NCBI RefSeq assembly: GCF_000380335.1
Contig: NC_021149.1
Span: forward strand, 4,020,501-4,084,500
Reading direction: 5' to 3'
DNA: 64,000 nt
Origin: Azotobacter vinelandii CA
Lineage (GTDB): Bacteria > Pseudomonadota > Gammaproteobacteria > Pseudomonadales > Pseudomonadaceae
In this document: positions 11,570-18,741 of the stretch, in pieces
Layout: each line of letters starts with the position of its first letter
Numbering within the stretch: position 1 is the first letter of the stretch
Notes under the pieces: model-generated
The model's input: the letters and a program-made list of their open reading frames with translations, nothing else
Told to the model about the DNA's origin: nothing
Database searches by the model: none
Program-made: the position numbers and the translations under genes

Positions 11570-13015
11570 ATGTTCGAATCCGCCTCCGAGCTGTCGCGCC
11601 GGTTCGCCGCCCTGCGCAGCGGCGCCGATTTCTGGTCGCTGCGGCACGTCCGGGAAACCGGCGAGCACTACCGGGTGCGCCGCGATGTCGCCCTGCCGCC
11701 CGCCTTCGGCGAGGACTGCGGCGCCATGCTGACCGCGCGCGTCGCCGGCGTCGAAGCCTACGCGGCCACCAGCGATCTCAGCCAGGCCGGGCTGCAGGCG
11801 GCCCTGGAACGGGCCGAGCGCATGGCCCGCGCCCTGGCCGGACATGCGCTACTGGAGACACGGGACTTGCCGCTGCCGGGCGGCGTGGAGGACGACGTGG
11901 CGCCCGGCTACGAACGGCCGCTGGCCGGCCCGGCGCACTGGTTCGAAGTGCTGGGCGCCGAATCGGCGCGGGTGCCCCGGGATGCGCGGCTGGTGGACTG
12001 GAGCGTCGGACTCGCCGTCACCTGCGTGGAACAGATCCAGCTCGACAGCGCCGGCGCCTGCCTGCGCCGGGCCCAGCGCTTCGTCTACCCGTCCCTGAGC
12101 GTGACCGCCAGCGACGGCCACGACAGCCAGACCCGCAGCCTCGGCGGCTTCAACTTCGGCCAGCAGGGCGGCGCCGAGGTGATCGAGCGGCTCGGCCTGA
12201 TCGGCGCGGCGCCACGCATCGCCGACGAGGCGCTGCAACTGCTGCTCGCCCCCAATACCCCCGGCGGGCCCCGCGACCTGCTGCTGATGCCCGACCAGAT
12301 GATGTTGCAGATCCACGAGTCCATCGGTCATCCGCTGGAGCTGGACCGCATCCTCGGCGACGAGCGCAACTATGCCGGCACCAGCTTCGTCCGCCTGGAG
12401 GACTTCGGTCATTACCGGTACGGCTCGCCGCTGCTCGACGTCACCTTCGACCCCGGCCGCGCCGGGGAACTGGCCAGCTATCGCCACGACGACGACGGCA
12501 CGCCGGCGCGGCGCGAATACCTGATCCGGGGCGGCATCCTGCAACGGCCGCTGGGCGGCGCCCTGTCGCAATCGCGCAGCGGCCTGCCGGGGGTGGCCTG
12601 CAGCCGCGCCTGCAGTTGGAACCGCGCGCCCATCGACCGCATGGCCAACCTCAACGTCGAACCGGGCGAGCGGAGCCTGGCGCAACTGATCGGCGGTATC
12701 GAGCGCGGCATCCTGATGAGCACCAATCGCTCCTGGTCCATCGACGATGCCCGCAACAAGTTCCAGTTCGGCTGCGAATGGGGCCGGCTGATCGAGAACG
12801 GCGAACTCCGGGGCGTGGTGAAGAACCCCAACTACCGCGGGATTTCCGCGCACTTCTGGCGCAACCTCGCCGCGGTGGGCGACGCCTCCACCGTCGAGGT
12901 GCTCGGCACCCCCTGCTGCGGCAAGGGCGAGCCGAACCAGGCGGTGCGCGTCGGCCATGCCTCGCCGGCCTGCGTATTCAGGAACATCGACGTATTCGGA
13001 GGGGCCGCCCGATGA
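11570..13015 (+). CDS. TldD-like metallopeptidase
   Basis: This 481-residue TldD/PmbA-family protease has the zinc motif HESIGH (residues 249-254) and the C-terminal cysteine ligand region VLGTPCCGKGEP. TldD/TldE pairs degrade unfolded or modified peptides and mature some RiPPs. The ATG at 11570 is preceded by AGGA; a Met 12 codons upstream is less likely. The stop overlaps the start of the PmbA-like partner by ATGA, so the two are made together. This is probably an accessory pair, distinct from the housekeeping tldD and pmbA usually found elsewhere in pseudomonads (inference). Confidence 0.88.
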   Translation: MFESASELSRRFAALRSGADFWSLRHVRETGEHYRVRRDVALPPAFGEDCGAMLTARVAGVEAYAATSDLSQAGLQAALERAERMARALAGHALLETRDLPLPGGVEDDVAPGYERPLAGPAHWFEVLGAESARVPRDARLVDWSVGLAVTCVEQIQLDSAGACLRRAQRFVYPSLSVTASDGHDSQTRSLGGFNFGQQGGAEVIERLGLIGAAPRIADEALQLLLAPNTPGGPRDLLLMPDQMMLQIHESIGHPLELDRILGDERNYAGTSFVRLEDFGHYRYGSPLLDVTFDPGRAGELASYRHDDDGTPARREYLIRGGILQRPLGGALSQSRSGLPGVACSRACSWNRAPIDRMANLNVEPGERSLAQLIGGIERGILMSTNRSWSIDDARNKFQFGCEWGRLIENGELRGVVKNPNYRGISAHFWRNLAAVGDASTVEVLGTPCCGKGEPNQAVRVGHASPACVFRNIDVFGGAAR

Positions 13016-14331
13016 ACGCCCGCGAGCATTTCCACGACCTGCTCGACAGCCTGCGGCCGCTGCTGCGCGGCGACGAAGGCTTCACCCTGGACTACCGCGC
13101 CGAAGACTCGGAATTCGTGCGCTTCAACCGGGCGCGGGTACGCCAGGCCGGGCAGGTGCGGCAGATCCACGCCACCCTCGCCCTCTACCTCGGCGAACGC
13201 CATGCCCGCTTCGAGCTGAGCCTGAGCGGTACGATCGAGGAAGACCGCCCCCGCCTGCGCCACGCCCTGGAGCGGCTGCGCGCGCTGGTGCCGGCACTGG
13301 CCCCCGATCCCTACCTGCGCCTCGAGCGCGAGCCCTGGCGCAGCGAGAGCAGCGAGGCGGGAGCGCCGCCGGAGGTCGCCACGGCGGTCGGGCAGATCCT
13401 CGACGCCGCCGCCGGCCTCGATCTGGTCGGCATCCATGCCGCCGGCCCGCAATACCAGGGCTTCGCCAGTTCCTGGGGGGCTTTCGGCTGGCACGCGGCG
13501 AGCAGCTTCAACTTCGACTGGAGCCTGTTCCACGCCAACGGCCAGGCGGTCAAGAGCGCCTATGCCGGCCAGCGCTGGGATGCCGGAACCTTCGCCCGGC
13601 GCATGGCCTCGGCGCGCGAACGACTGGAATACCTCGGCCGCCCGGCGCTGACCCTGGCGCCGGGCGACTACCGGGCCTACCTGGCCCCGGCGGCGCTGGA
13701 CGAAATCCTCGACATGCTCGGCGGCGGCTTCTCGGCCCAGGCCCTGGCCAGCGGCGCCAGTCCCCTGCAGCGCCTGTTCGCCGGTTCGGCCCGGCTCAGT
13801 CCGCTCGTGACCCTCGACGAGCGCGTCGCCGGCGGCCTGGCTCCGGCCTTCACCGGCGAAGGACCGCGCCGCGACCTGCGCCTGCTCGCCGCCGGCCTGC
13901 CCGGCGAACGGCTGATCGGCTCGCGCAGCGCCGCCGAATACGGCCTGACCGCCAACGGCGCGGGGGACCACGAACACCCGCTGTCGCTGGCGATGGCCGG
14001 CGGCGAGCTGGACGAGCGCGACATCCTGGCCCGCCTGGACACCGGCCTGTACATCGGCAACCTCTGGTACCTCAACTTCTCCGACCGCCCGGCCGGCCGC
14101 CTGACCGGCATGACCCGCTTCGCCACCTTCTGGGTGGAGAACGGCCGCATCCAGGCCCCGGTCGGGACCATGCGCTTCGACGACTCGGTGTTCGACTTCC
14201 TCGGCCCGCACCTGGAAGCCCTCACCCGCGAGCCCGAGACCATCCTGCCGGCGGGCACCTACGGCGCGCGGCAGAGCGGCTCCCGGACGCTGCCGGGGGC
14301 ATTGCTCGGGCGCTTCACCCTGACGCTTTGA
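13012..14331 (+). CDS. PmbA/TldE-like partner protease subunit
   Basis: This 439-residue member of the TldD/PmbA family lacks the HExxxH motif, as TldE/PmbA subunits do. Recognisable features are the central GPQYQGFASSWGAFGWH region, GERLIGSRSAAEYGLTANG and the C-terminal LDTGLYIGNLWYLNFSDRP. It overlaps the TldD-like gene by 4 bases (ATGA), supporting an obligate heteromer. The natural peptide substrate is unknown and no obvious precursor peptide is adjacent. Confidence 0.85.
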   Translation: MNAREHFHDLLDSLRPLLRGDEGFTLDYRAEDSEFVRFNRARVRQAGQVRQIHATLALYLGERHARFELSLSGTIEEDRPRLRHALERLRALVPALAPDPYLRLEREPWRSESSEAGAPPEVATAVGQILDAAAGLDLVGIHAAGPQYQGFASSWGAFGWHAASSFNFDWSLFHANGQAVKSAYAGQRWDAGTFARRMASARERLEYLGRPALTLAPGDYRAYLAPAALDEILDMLGGGFSAQALASGASPLQRLFAGSARLSPLVTLDERVAGGLAPAFTGEGPRRDLRLLAAGLPGERLIGSRSAAEYGLTANGAGDHEHPLSLAMAGGELDERDILARLDTGLYIGNLWYLNFSDRPAGRLTGMTRFATFWVENGRIQAPVGTMRFDDSVFDFLGPHLEALTREPETILPAGTYGARQSGSRTLPGALLGRFTLTL

Positions 14332-14369
14332 AGACCGGCGGCTCCTTCAGGGGCCGTCGTTCGCGTCCC

Positions 14370-14915
14370 CTATTGCGCGATATCCGGCGAGTCGGGCGGC
14401 CGGGAGTCCCGGGCGGCGCGCCGCTCCTTCGCCGCTTTCCATTTCGAATAGAAATAGGCTCCGCCCGAGAGCGCGCCCGTCACGGCAGCGGCGGCGCCGA
14501 CGATGGGCGCGGCGGTCACGATCAGCGGCGCGCTACTCAGGCCGAGGGCGACGCTCAGCGCGCTCAACCCGGTCGGGGCGGCGAGTACCGCACCGGCGCT
14601 CACCACGCCGGAAGTGATGCCCAGCCCCATCGAGACCGTGTCTATCCTGTCGGCCACTTCCTTGTGGTTCGCATCCATTTCCCTGACCTTGGCCACGACC
14701 TTACCGGGAATCTTCCTTGTCCCGCTCGCCGCGACCGCCGTGAGCGTCTTCGCCTTGCCGAGGGCGGCTCTGGCGTAGCCGTTGGCGGCGCTCTCGCGGG
14801 CAGCGGACACGCCCGGGGCATCCTCGACCCGCTCACGGACGGATGGCTGGCCGTCATCCTCCGGTGCCGATGTTGCGGAAGCCGGCTCCCCTGGTTTCCC
14901 GATCCGTTTTTTCAT
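14370..14915 (-). CDS. hypothetical glycine/alanine-rich membrane protein
   Basis: This 181-residue protein is not recognised. Residues 1-80 are polar. A long hydrophobic small-residue stretch then forms probably two or three membrane segments (around VSMGLGITSGVVSAGAVLAA and LIVTAAPIVGAAAAVTGALSG). A short basic tail (KWKAAKERRAARDSR) follows. The glycine spacing resembles glycine-zipper membrane proteins. The ATG at 14915 was chosen because GAGG sits 9 bases upstream; two in-frame Met codons further upstream lack such a site. It is convergent with the PmbA-like gene. Confidence 0.6.
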   Translation of the reverse strand: MKKRIGKPGEPASATSAPEDDGQPSVRERVEDAPGVSAARESAANGYARAALGKAKTLTAVAASGTRKIPGKVVAKVREMDANHKEVADRIDTVSMGLGITSGVVSAGAVLAAPTGLSALSVALGLSSAPLIVTAAPIVGAAAAVTGALSGGAYFYSKWKAAKERRAARDSRPPDSPDIAQ

Positions 14916-15256
14916 GCTCGTCGCCTCATTCGAGTTTTCCATAAACCGAATCAGTGGATTCTTCGTAGCCAGATGCAGACACGTGGCAACCATACGAAAA
15001 ACCGCCTGCGATTACACCCCGTTCGACGAGCGGCGACGACCCCTCTTCGTTTCCACAAGATCGGGCGATTTCCTGGCTGGAGTGGCCGGCGGCGGCCGGC
15101 CCCCCCGCGACGTGCCGGCCCCTATGGGAAAACCACGATAACCATTGCGGCATTTCCCCGGGCATGCGAGTTTCCCCGCCGTACGCTCCGCTCCACGGCC
15201 TCGTGAACGCCGGGAGCCGACCTCCTTTCAGCGGACAACCGGGCAAGGACCACGCC
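14916..15256. other. divergent intergenic region
   Basis: These 341 bases separate the membrane-protein gene (minus) from the methyltransferase gene (plus). The half nearest the minus gene is less GC-rich and may hold its promoter. A GC-rich palindromic stretch lies around 15085-15110. No further gene is seen. Confidence 0.4.
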
Positions 15257-15982
15257 ATGACCACAGCCGAGATGCGCATTCAAGCCCCCGAAGCGGTAGA
15301 GACGATCGACGAGGCCGAGCTTTACCTGAAGCTGCTGCCGCTGGCCTGCGCGCGTATCGTCGAACTCGGCTGCGGCGCGGCGAAGCACACCCGGACCATC
15401 GCCGAGCAAGGACGGCCGGCCTCCATCCTGGCCTGCGAGGTGGACAGCATCCAGCACGAAAAGAACCTGGCCGTCGACGACCTGCCCGGGGTGACCTTCC
15501 TGCATGCCGGCGCCCAGGCCATCCCCGTGGAAGACGGCGGCGCCGATATCGTGCTGATGTTCAAGTCGCTCCATCACGTGCCGGTGGGCGACATGGACGA
15601 GGCGCTGCGGGAAATCCGCCGGGTGCTGCGTCCGGGCGGCCTGGCCTACGTTTCCGAGCCGGTCTTCGCCGGCGAGTTCAACGAGGTGGTGCGCCTGTTC
15701 CACGACGAGCGGGCGGTCCGCGAGGCCGCCTTCGCCGCCGTGCGCCGGGCGGTCGAGCAGGACGTGCTGGAACTGGCCGGACAGTATTTCTTCAACACCC
15801 GCAACGATTTCCAGGACTTCGCCGAGTTCGAACGGCGCATCGTCGGCGCCACCCATACCCGGCACGAACTGAGCCCGGAACTGCGGGAGCGCGTGCGCGA
15901 GCAGTTCGAGCGATCCATGAGCGCGGACGGCGCGCACTTCGTCATGCCGATGCGGGTCGACCTGCTGCGCCGCCCGGCCTAG
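15257..15982 (+). CDS. class I SAM-dependent methyltransferase
   Basis: This 241-residue methyltransferase has motif I VELGCGAAKH at about residues 35-44, an acidic residue ending beta-2 (ACEVDS), and motif post-II around ADIVLMFKSLHHV, as in the UbiE/Methyltransf_11 group. The substrate is unknown. The ATG at 15257 has AAGGA upstream. It stands alone, with repeat DNA downstream. Confidence 0.8.
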   Translation: MTTAEMRIQAPEAVETIDEAELYLKLLPLACARIVELGCGAAKHTRTIAEQGRPASILACEVDSIQHEKNLAVDDLPGVTFLHAGAQAIPVEDGGADIVLMFKSLHHVPVGDMDEALREIRRVLRPGGLAYVSEPVFAGEFNEVVRLFHDERAVREAAFAAVRRAVEQDVLELAGQYFFNTRNDFQDFAEFERRIVGATHTRHELSPELRERVREQFERSMSADGAHFVMPMRVDLLRRPA

Positions 15983-16050
15983 AGCGACCACTGCGAACGA
16001 TTTTGCCGGGGAGCACGGGGCATCGACGCCACTCCTTGGCCGCCTGCCTG

Positions 16051-16270
16051 GTGCAGGAGCGGACTCATCCGCGACCGACCCAACCGCCGAGTCGCCGCGC
16101 CCTTGGCGCGGGTCGCGAATAAATTCGCTCCCACAGGGAGGAACACGACGGTCCGGCGCGATGGCCGCTTTTCGTGGAGCGGATTCATCCGCGACCTGCC
16201 GCGAGGCGACGGCCGTAGGGTGGATGGACGAAGCCATCCACCACGCTATCGCCAGCAAGCCGGCTCCTAC
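16051..16270. repeat. cluster of REP-like palindromic repeats
   Basis: The gap after the methyltransferase holds several Pseudomonas-type REP units. One in direct orientation is at 16051-16077 (GGAGCGGACTCATCCGCGACC), an inverted one at 16111-16135 and another direct one at 16174-16200. A 9-bp hairpin (GGTGGATGG/CCATCCACC) lies near 16219-16242, and 16251-16270 ends in GCCGGCTCCTAC. Such BIME-like clusters mark intergenic sites of RAYT-related REPs. They also separate this gene from the converging NifD-like operon. Confidence 0.75.
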
Positions 16271-17661
16271 GGATCATTCGGCCCCGCCGGGCGCGAGCCG
16301 GACTCGCCCCAGGGAGGAATGCACTTGCGCAGCGGGCTGTCGAACAGCCGCTGCAGCAACCGCGCCAGGCGTTCCGTGCCGGCGAAGCCGATGGCGGTGC
16401 GATTCAGTTCGGCGCGCGCCTGGTCGTCCAGCACGGCATATCCCCGCCGGCGCCAGAGAGGGCCGTCCTGGCCCAGGCCGTCGAGCAGGTCCGGGCGGGC
16501 CCGCGCCAGCAGCGCGTCCACCTGTTCGGGAGACATTTCCTGGTAGCGCAGCGGCCGTTCCGGCAACCGCCAGCGCCCGTCGGCCTCCGGCCAGCCCTGC
16601 AGCGCGCTGCCGACGCGGATGCCCGCCTCGGCGAACGCCTGCGCGTCCCGTGGCCGCACGGGTGCCAGCGACAGGTAGAGCCTGCCGGCCAGTCGCTCGC
16701 GGCAGGCGTCCAGGCGCGCCCGCGCCTCCCCGGCCTGGCTGGCGATCAGGGCTTCGGCGGCCGCCCTCACCCCGTCGTCGAAATGCGCGGCGATGGCCCG
16801 CAGGCTGGCGGCGCTGGCGCCGGGGCCGAGAAAGTCCGCTTCGAGCCAGGGCTGGCCGGTTCGCCGGCACAGCAGTTTGACCCAGTACTCCATGTCGATG
16901 CCGACGACCAGCCGGCTGTCGCCGAGCCGGGCGATGCTTCGCCGGCTGCCGCCGCCCGGCCAGCGGGCGACCACGTCGAGACCGATGCTTTCCAGCAGGC
17001 GGACGATACCGCGCCAGGCGCCGTCCATTTCCCGGCAGAACAGAGTCACCGCGCGGGCAGCGGGAGCGGCCGACGGCCTCGCCCAGTCCCGCCAAGTGTC
17101 GGCGATGGTCGCGTGGGTGTCGCCGATCCCCTCGCCACGGCGAAAGCCGGCGCAGTGCACGGCCACCACCGGCGTGCCGAGCCGCTCCTGCTGCCGGCGG
17201 GCGACGCTGCCGATATCGTCGCCGATCAGCGCGACGGGACAGGTGGACAGCAGCGTCATGCCGCGCTGCAGGGGAAACAGCCGCGCCGCCTCGCGAATGG
17301 CCAGAGCCAGCTTGGGCTCGCCGCCGAACACCACGTCCCGCTCCAGGAAATCGGTGCACAGATTGAGGCCGGAAAACCGCCCGAGCCCTTCGGGCCCCGG
17401 CGTCGCGGGGCGATTGGCCTGGGCGTAGACCCCGCAACCGACCGGCCCGTGGGTGATGTGCAGCAGATCGCGCACGGGCGCCCAGAGGGTCGCGGTCTGG
17501 CCGCCGTAGAGACAGTGGCCGATGGCCTGGCGGCCGGTCTGCATCCGGTTCAGGCCGCGGTTCCAGGGCGGCAGGTCGAAGGGCGGGCAGCCCGCCGCCA
17601 GGGGCGGATAGCGGGTGCCCTGGCGGTGCAGTTTTTCCTTGGGCGGCAGGGTGTCGTTCAT
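16267..17661 (-). CDS. orphan NifD-like protein (nitrogenase component 1 family)
   Basis: This 464-residue protein aligns by eye with nitrogenase alpha subunits through most of its length. Landmarks are HITHGPVGCG (70-77), FLERDVVFGG, STCPVALIGDDIGSV, HCAGFR, FLGPGASAASLRAIAAHFD and the terminal CIPPW. The three P-cluster cysteine positions are kept (Cys50, Cys76, Cys141), as are the residues matching alpha-Arg96 (Arg84) and alpha-His195 (His183). The FeMo-cofactor ligands are gone: alpha-Cys275 aligns with Val253/Gly254 and no His matches alpha-His442 (around 411-416). No nifK or nifH lies nearby. It is the last gene of a three-gene operon, starting 1 base after the binding-protein stop. A metal-cluster protein that handles an imported metal chelate is the best guess; dinitrogen reduction is very unlikely. 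Confidence 0.85.
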   Translation of the reverse strand: MNDTLPPKEKLHRQGTRYPPLAAGCPPFDLPPWNRGLNRMQTGRQAIGHCLYGGQTATLWAPVRDLLHITHGPVGCGVYAQANRPATPGPEGLGRFSGLNLCTDFLERDVVFGGEPKLALAIREAARLFPLQRGMTLLSTCPVALIGDDIGSVARRQQERLGTPVVAVHCAGFRRGEGIGDTHATIADTWRDWARPSAAPAARAVTLFCREMDGAWRGIVRLLESIGLDVVARWPGGGSRRSIARLGDSRLVVGIDMEYWVKLLCRRTGQPWLEADFLGPGASAASLRAIAAHFDDGVRAAAEALIASQAGEARARLDACRERLAGRLYLSLAPVRPRDAQAFAEAGIRVGSALQGWPEADGRWRLPERPLRYQEMSPEQVDALLARARPDLLDGLGQDGPLWRRRGYAVLDDQARAELNRTAIGFAGTERLARLLQRLFDSPLRKCIPPWGESGSRPAGPNDP

Positions 17662-17662
17662 C

Positions 17663-18736
17663 TCAGTTGTTCATGTCGTTGTGGCGCCGGCCGTCGGGTC
17701 CCTTGCCTTGCAGCATGAGGTCCAGTTCCCGGTCGGAGAGCGCGTAGCGGTAGAAGCGCCGGTAGTAGTCGCGGATTTCCCGGCGCAGGTCGAGATCGGC
17801 GAACAGTTGCGGGTAGAGCTCCTTGGCCAGGTAGAGCATCAGCAGCACGCCTTCGCTGGAGCCGTCCCAGTAGAAGACCCCTTCCGGCAACTCGCGGACC
17901 CGGCCGTTGCGCACGGCCGCGATCCGGCTCCAGCGCGGGTCCTCGGTGACCAGACGCGCGGAATACTGGCGACCGATGTTGACGACCTGCGGATTCCATT
18001 CCAGCAGCGCCTCCAGCGACACCCCGCCGCGGCCCGCCAGCGGGGTGCGGCCGATCACCATGTCGGCGCCGGCGATCACTCCGTACCAGTAGGTGTTGGA
18101 GGTGGTTCCCTGGGTATCGGTGGCCGCCGGGCCGCGCACGTGGAACAGCCTGATCCGCTCGGCGGCGGGAATCCGCGCGGTGCGCTCACGGACCATGGCC
18201 ACCATCCGCAGGTGATAGGCGCACCACTCCTCGGCCCGCGCCGCGTAGTCCGGCCCCAGCACCTGGCCGTAGAGGCGCAGCATGCGGTTGCGCGACTCGA
18301 CGAAAGCCTCGACGCTGTCGATGGGCCCCACCGGCTGCGACACCAGCGTCGGAATCCCCATGTCGGCCAGGCGCTTGATCTTGCCCGGCGCCGGATAGCC
18401 GTAGGTATGGAACGCCACGTCCACGTGCCGGCGCAGCAGCTCCTCGGTATCCGGGTCGGAACCCAGTTGCTGGATGCGCGCGACGGCGGGGTTGGTCTGC
18501 AGCATCCAGGGGGCGTTGGTGCGGATCATCATGGCGATCCGCTCGCTGGCCCCCAGCAGGAACAGCCGCTCGTAGCAGAGCACCTCCAGGCAGGCGATGG
18601 ACTCGACGCGTTCGGCGACCGGCACGCTGCGGCCGGCCATGTCCGTCACCTGCCGGCGCCCGTCCGGCACGGGCGCCGCCGGCTCGTCGCAGGCGCAGAG
18701 CAGCAGGGTCGCGGTCAGCAGGGCTATGACCTTCAT
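17663..18736 (-). CDS. periplasmic metal-chelate-binding lipoprotein (TroA/FecB/MolA-type fold)
   Basis: This 357-residue protein has a lipoprotein signal (MKVIALLTATLLLCAC) and the class III periplasmic binding protein pattern: RQVTDMAGRSVPVAERVESIA at the N terminus, a central helix region and SLEALLEWNPQVVNIG near the second lobe. Relatives bind ferric siderophores, cobalamin, heme or molybdate. It starts 5 bases after the TonB-receptor stop and ends just before the NifD-like start, so the three are co-transcribed. No permease or ATPase gene is present here, so import across the inner membrane must rely on another locus or on a different mechanism. Confidence 0.85.
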   Translation of the reverse strand: MKVIALLTATLLLCACDEPAAPVPDGRRQVTDMAGRSVPVAERVESIACLEVLCYERLFLLGASERIAMMIRTNAPWMLQTNPAVARIQQLGSDPDTEELLRRHVDVAFHTYGYPAPGKIKRLADMGIPTLVSQPVGPIDSVEAFVESRNRMLRLYGQVLGPDYAARAEEWCAYHLRMVAMVRERTARIPAAERIRLFHVRGPAATDTQGTTSNTYWYGVIAGADMVIGRTPLAGRGGVSLEALLEWNPQVVNIGRQYSARLVTEDPRWSRIAAVRNGRVRELPEGVFYWDGSSEGVLLMLYLAKELYPQLFADLDLRREIRDYYRRFYRYALSDRELDLMLQGKGPDGRRHNDMNN

Positions 18737-18741
18737 GCGCG

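Noticed and set aside
16267-17661. Calling the NifD-like gene nifD, nifE or a nitrogenase subunit
   Set aside because: FeMo-cofactor Cys and His ligands are missing and no nifH/nifK/nifN is present, so a named nif gene would mislead.
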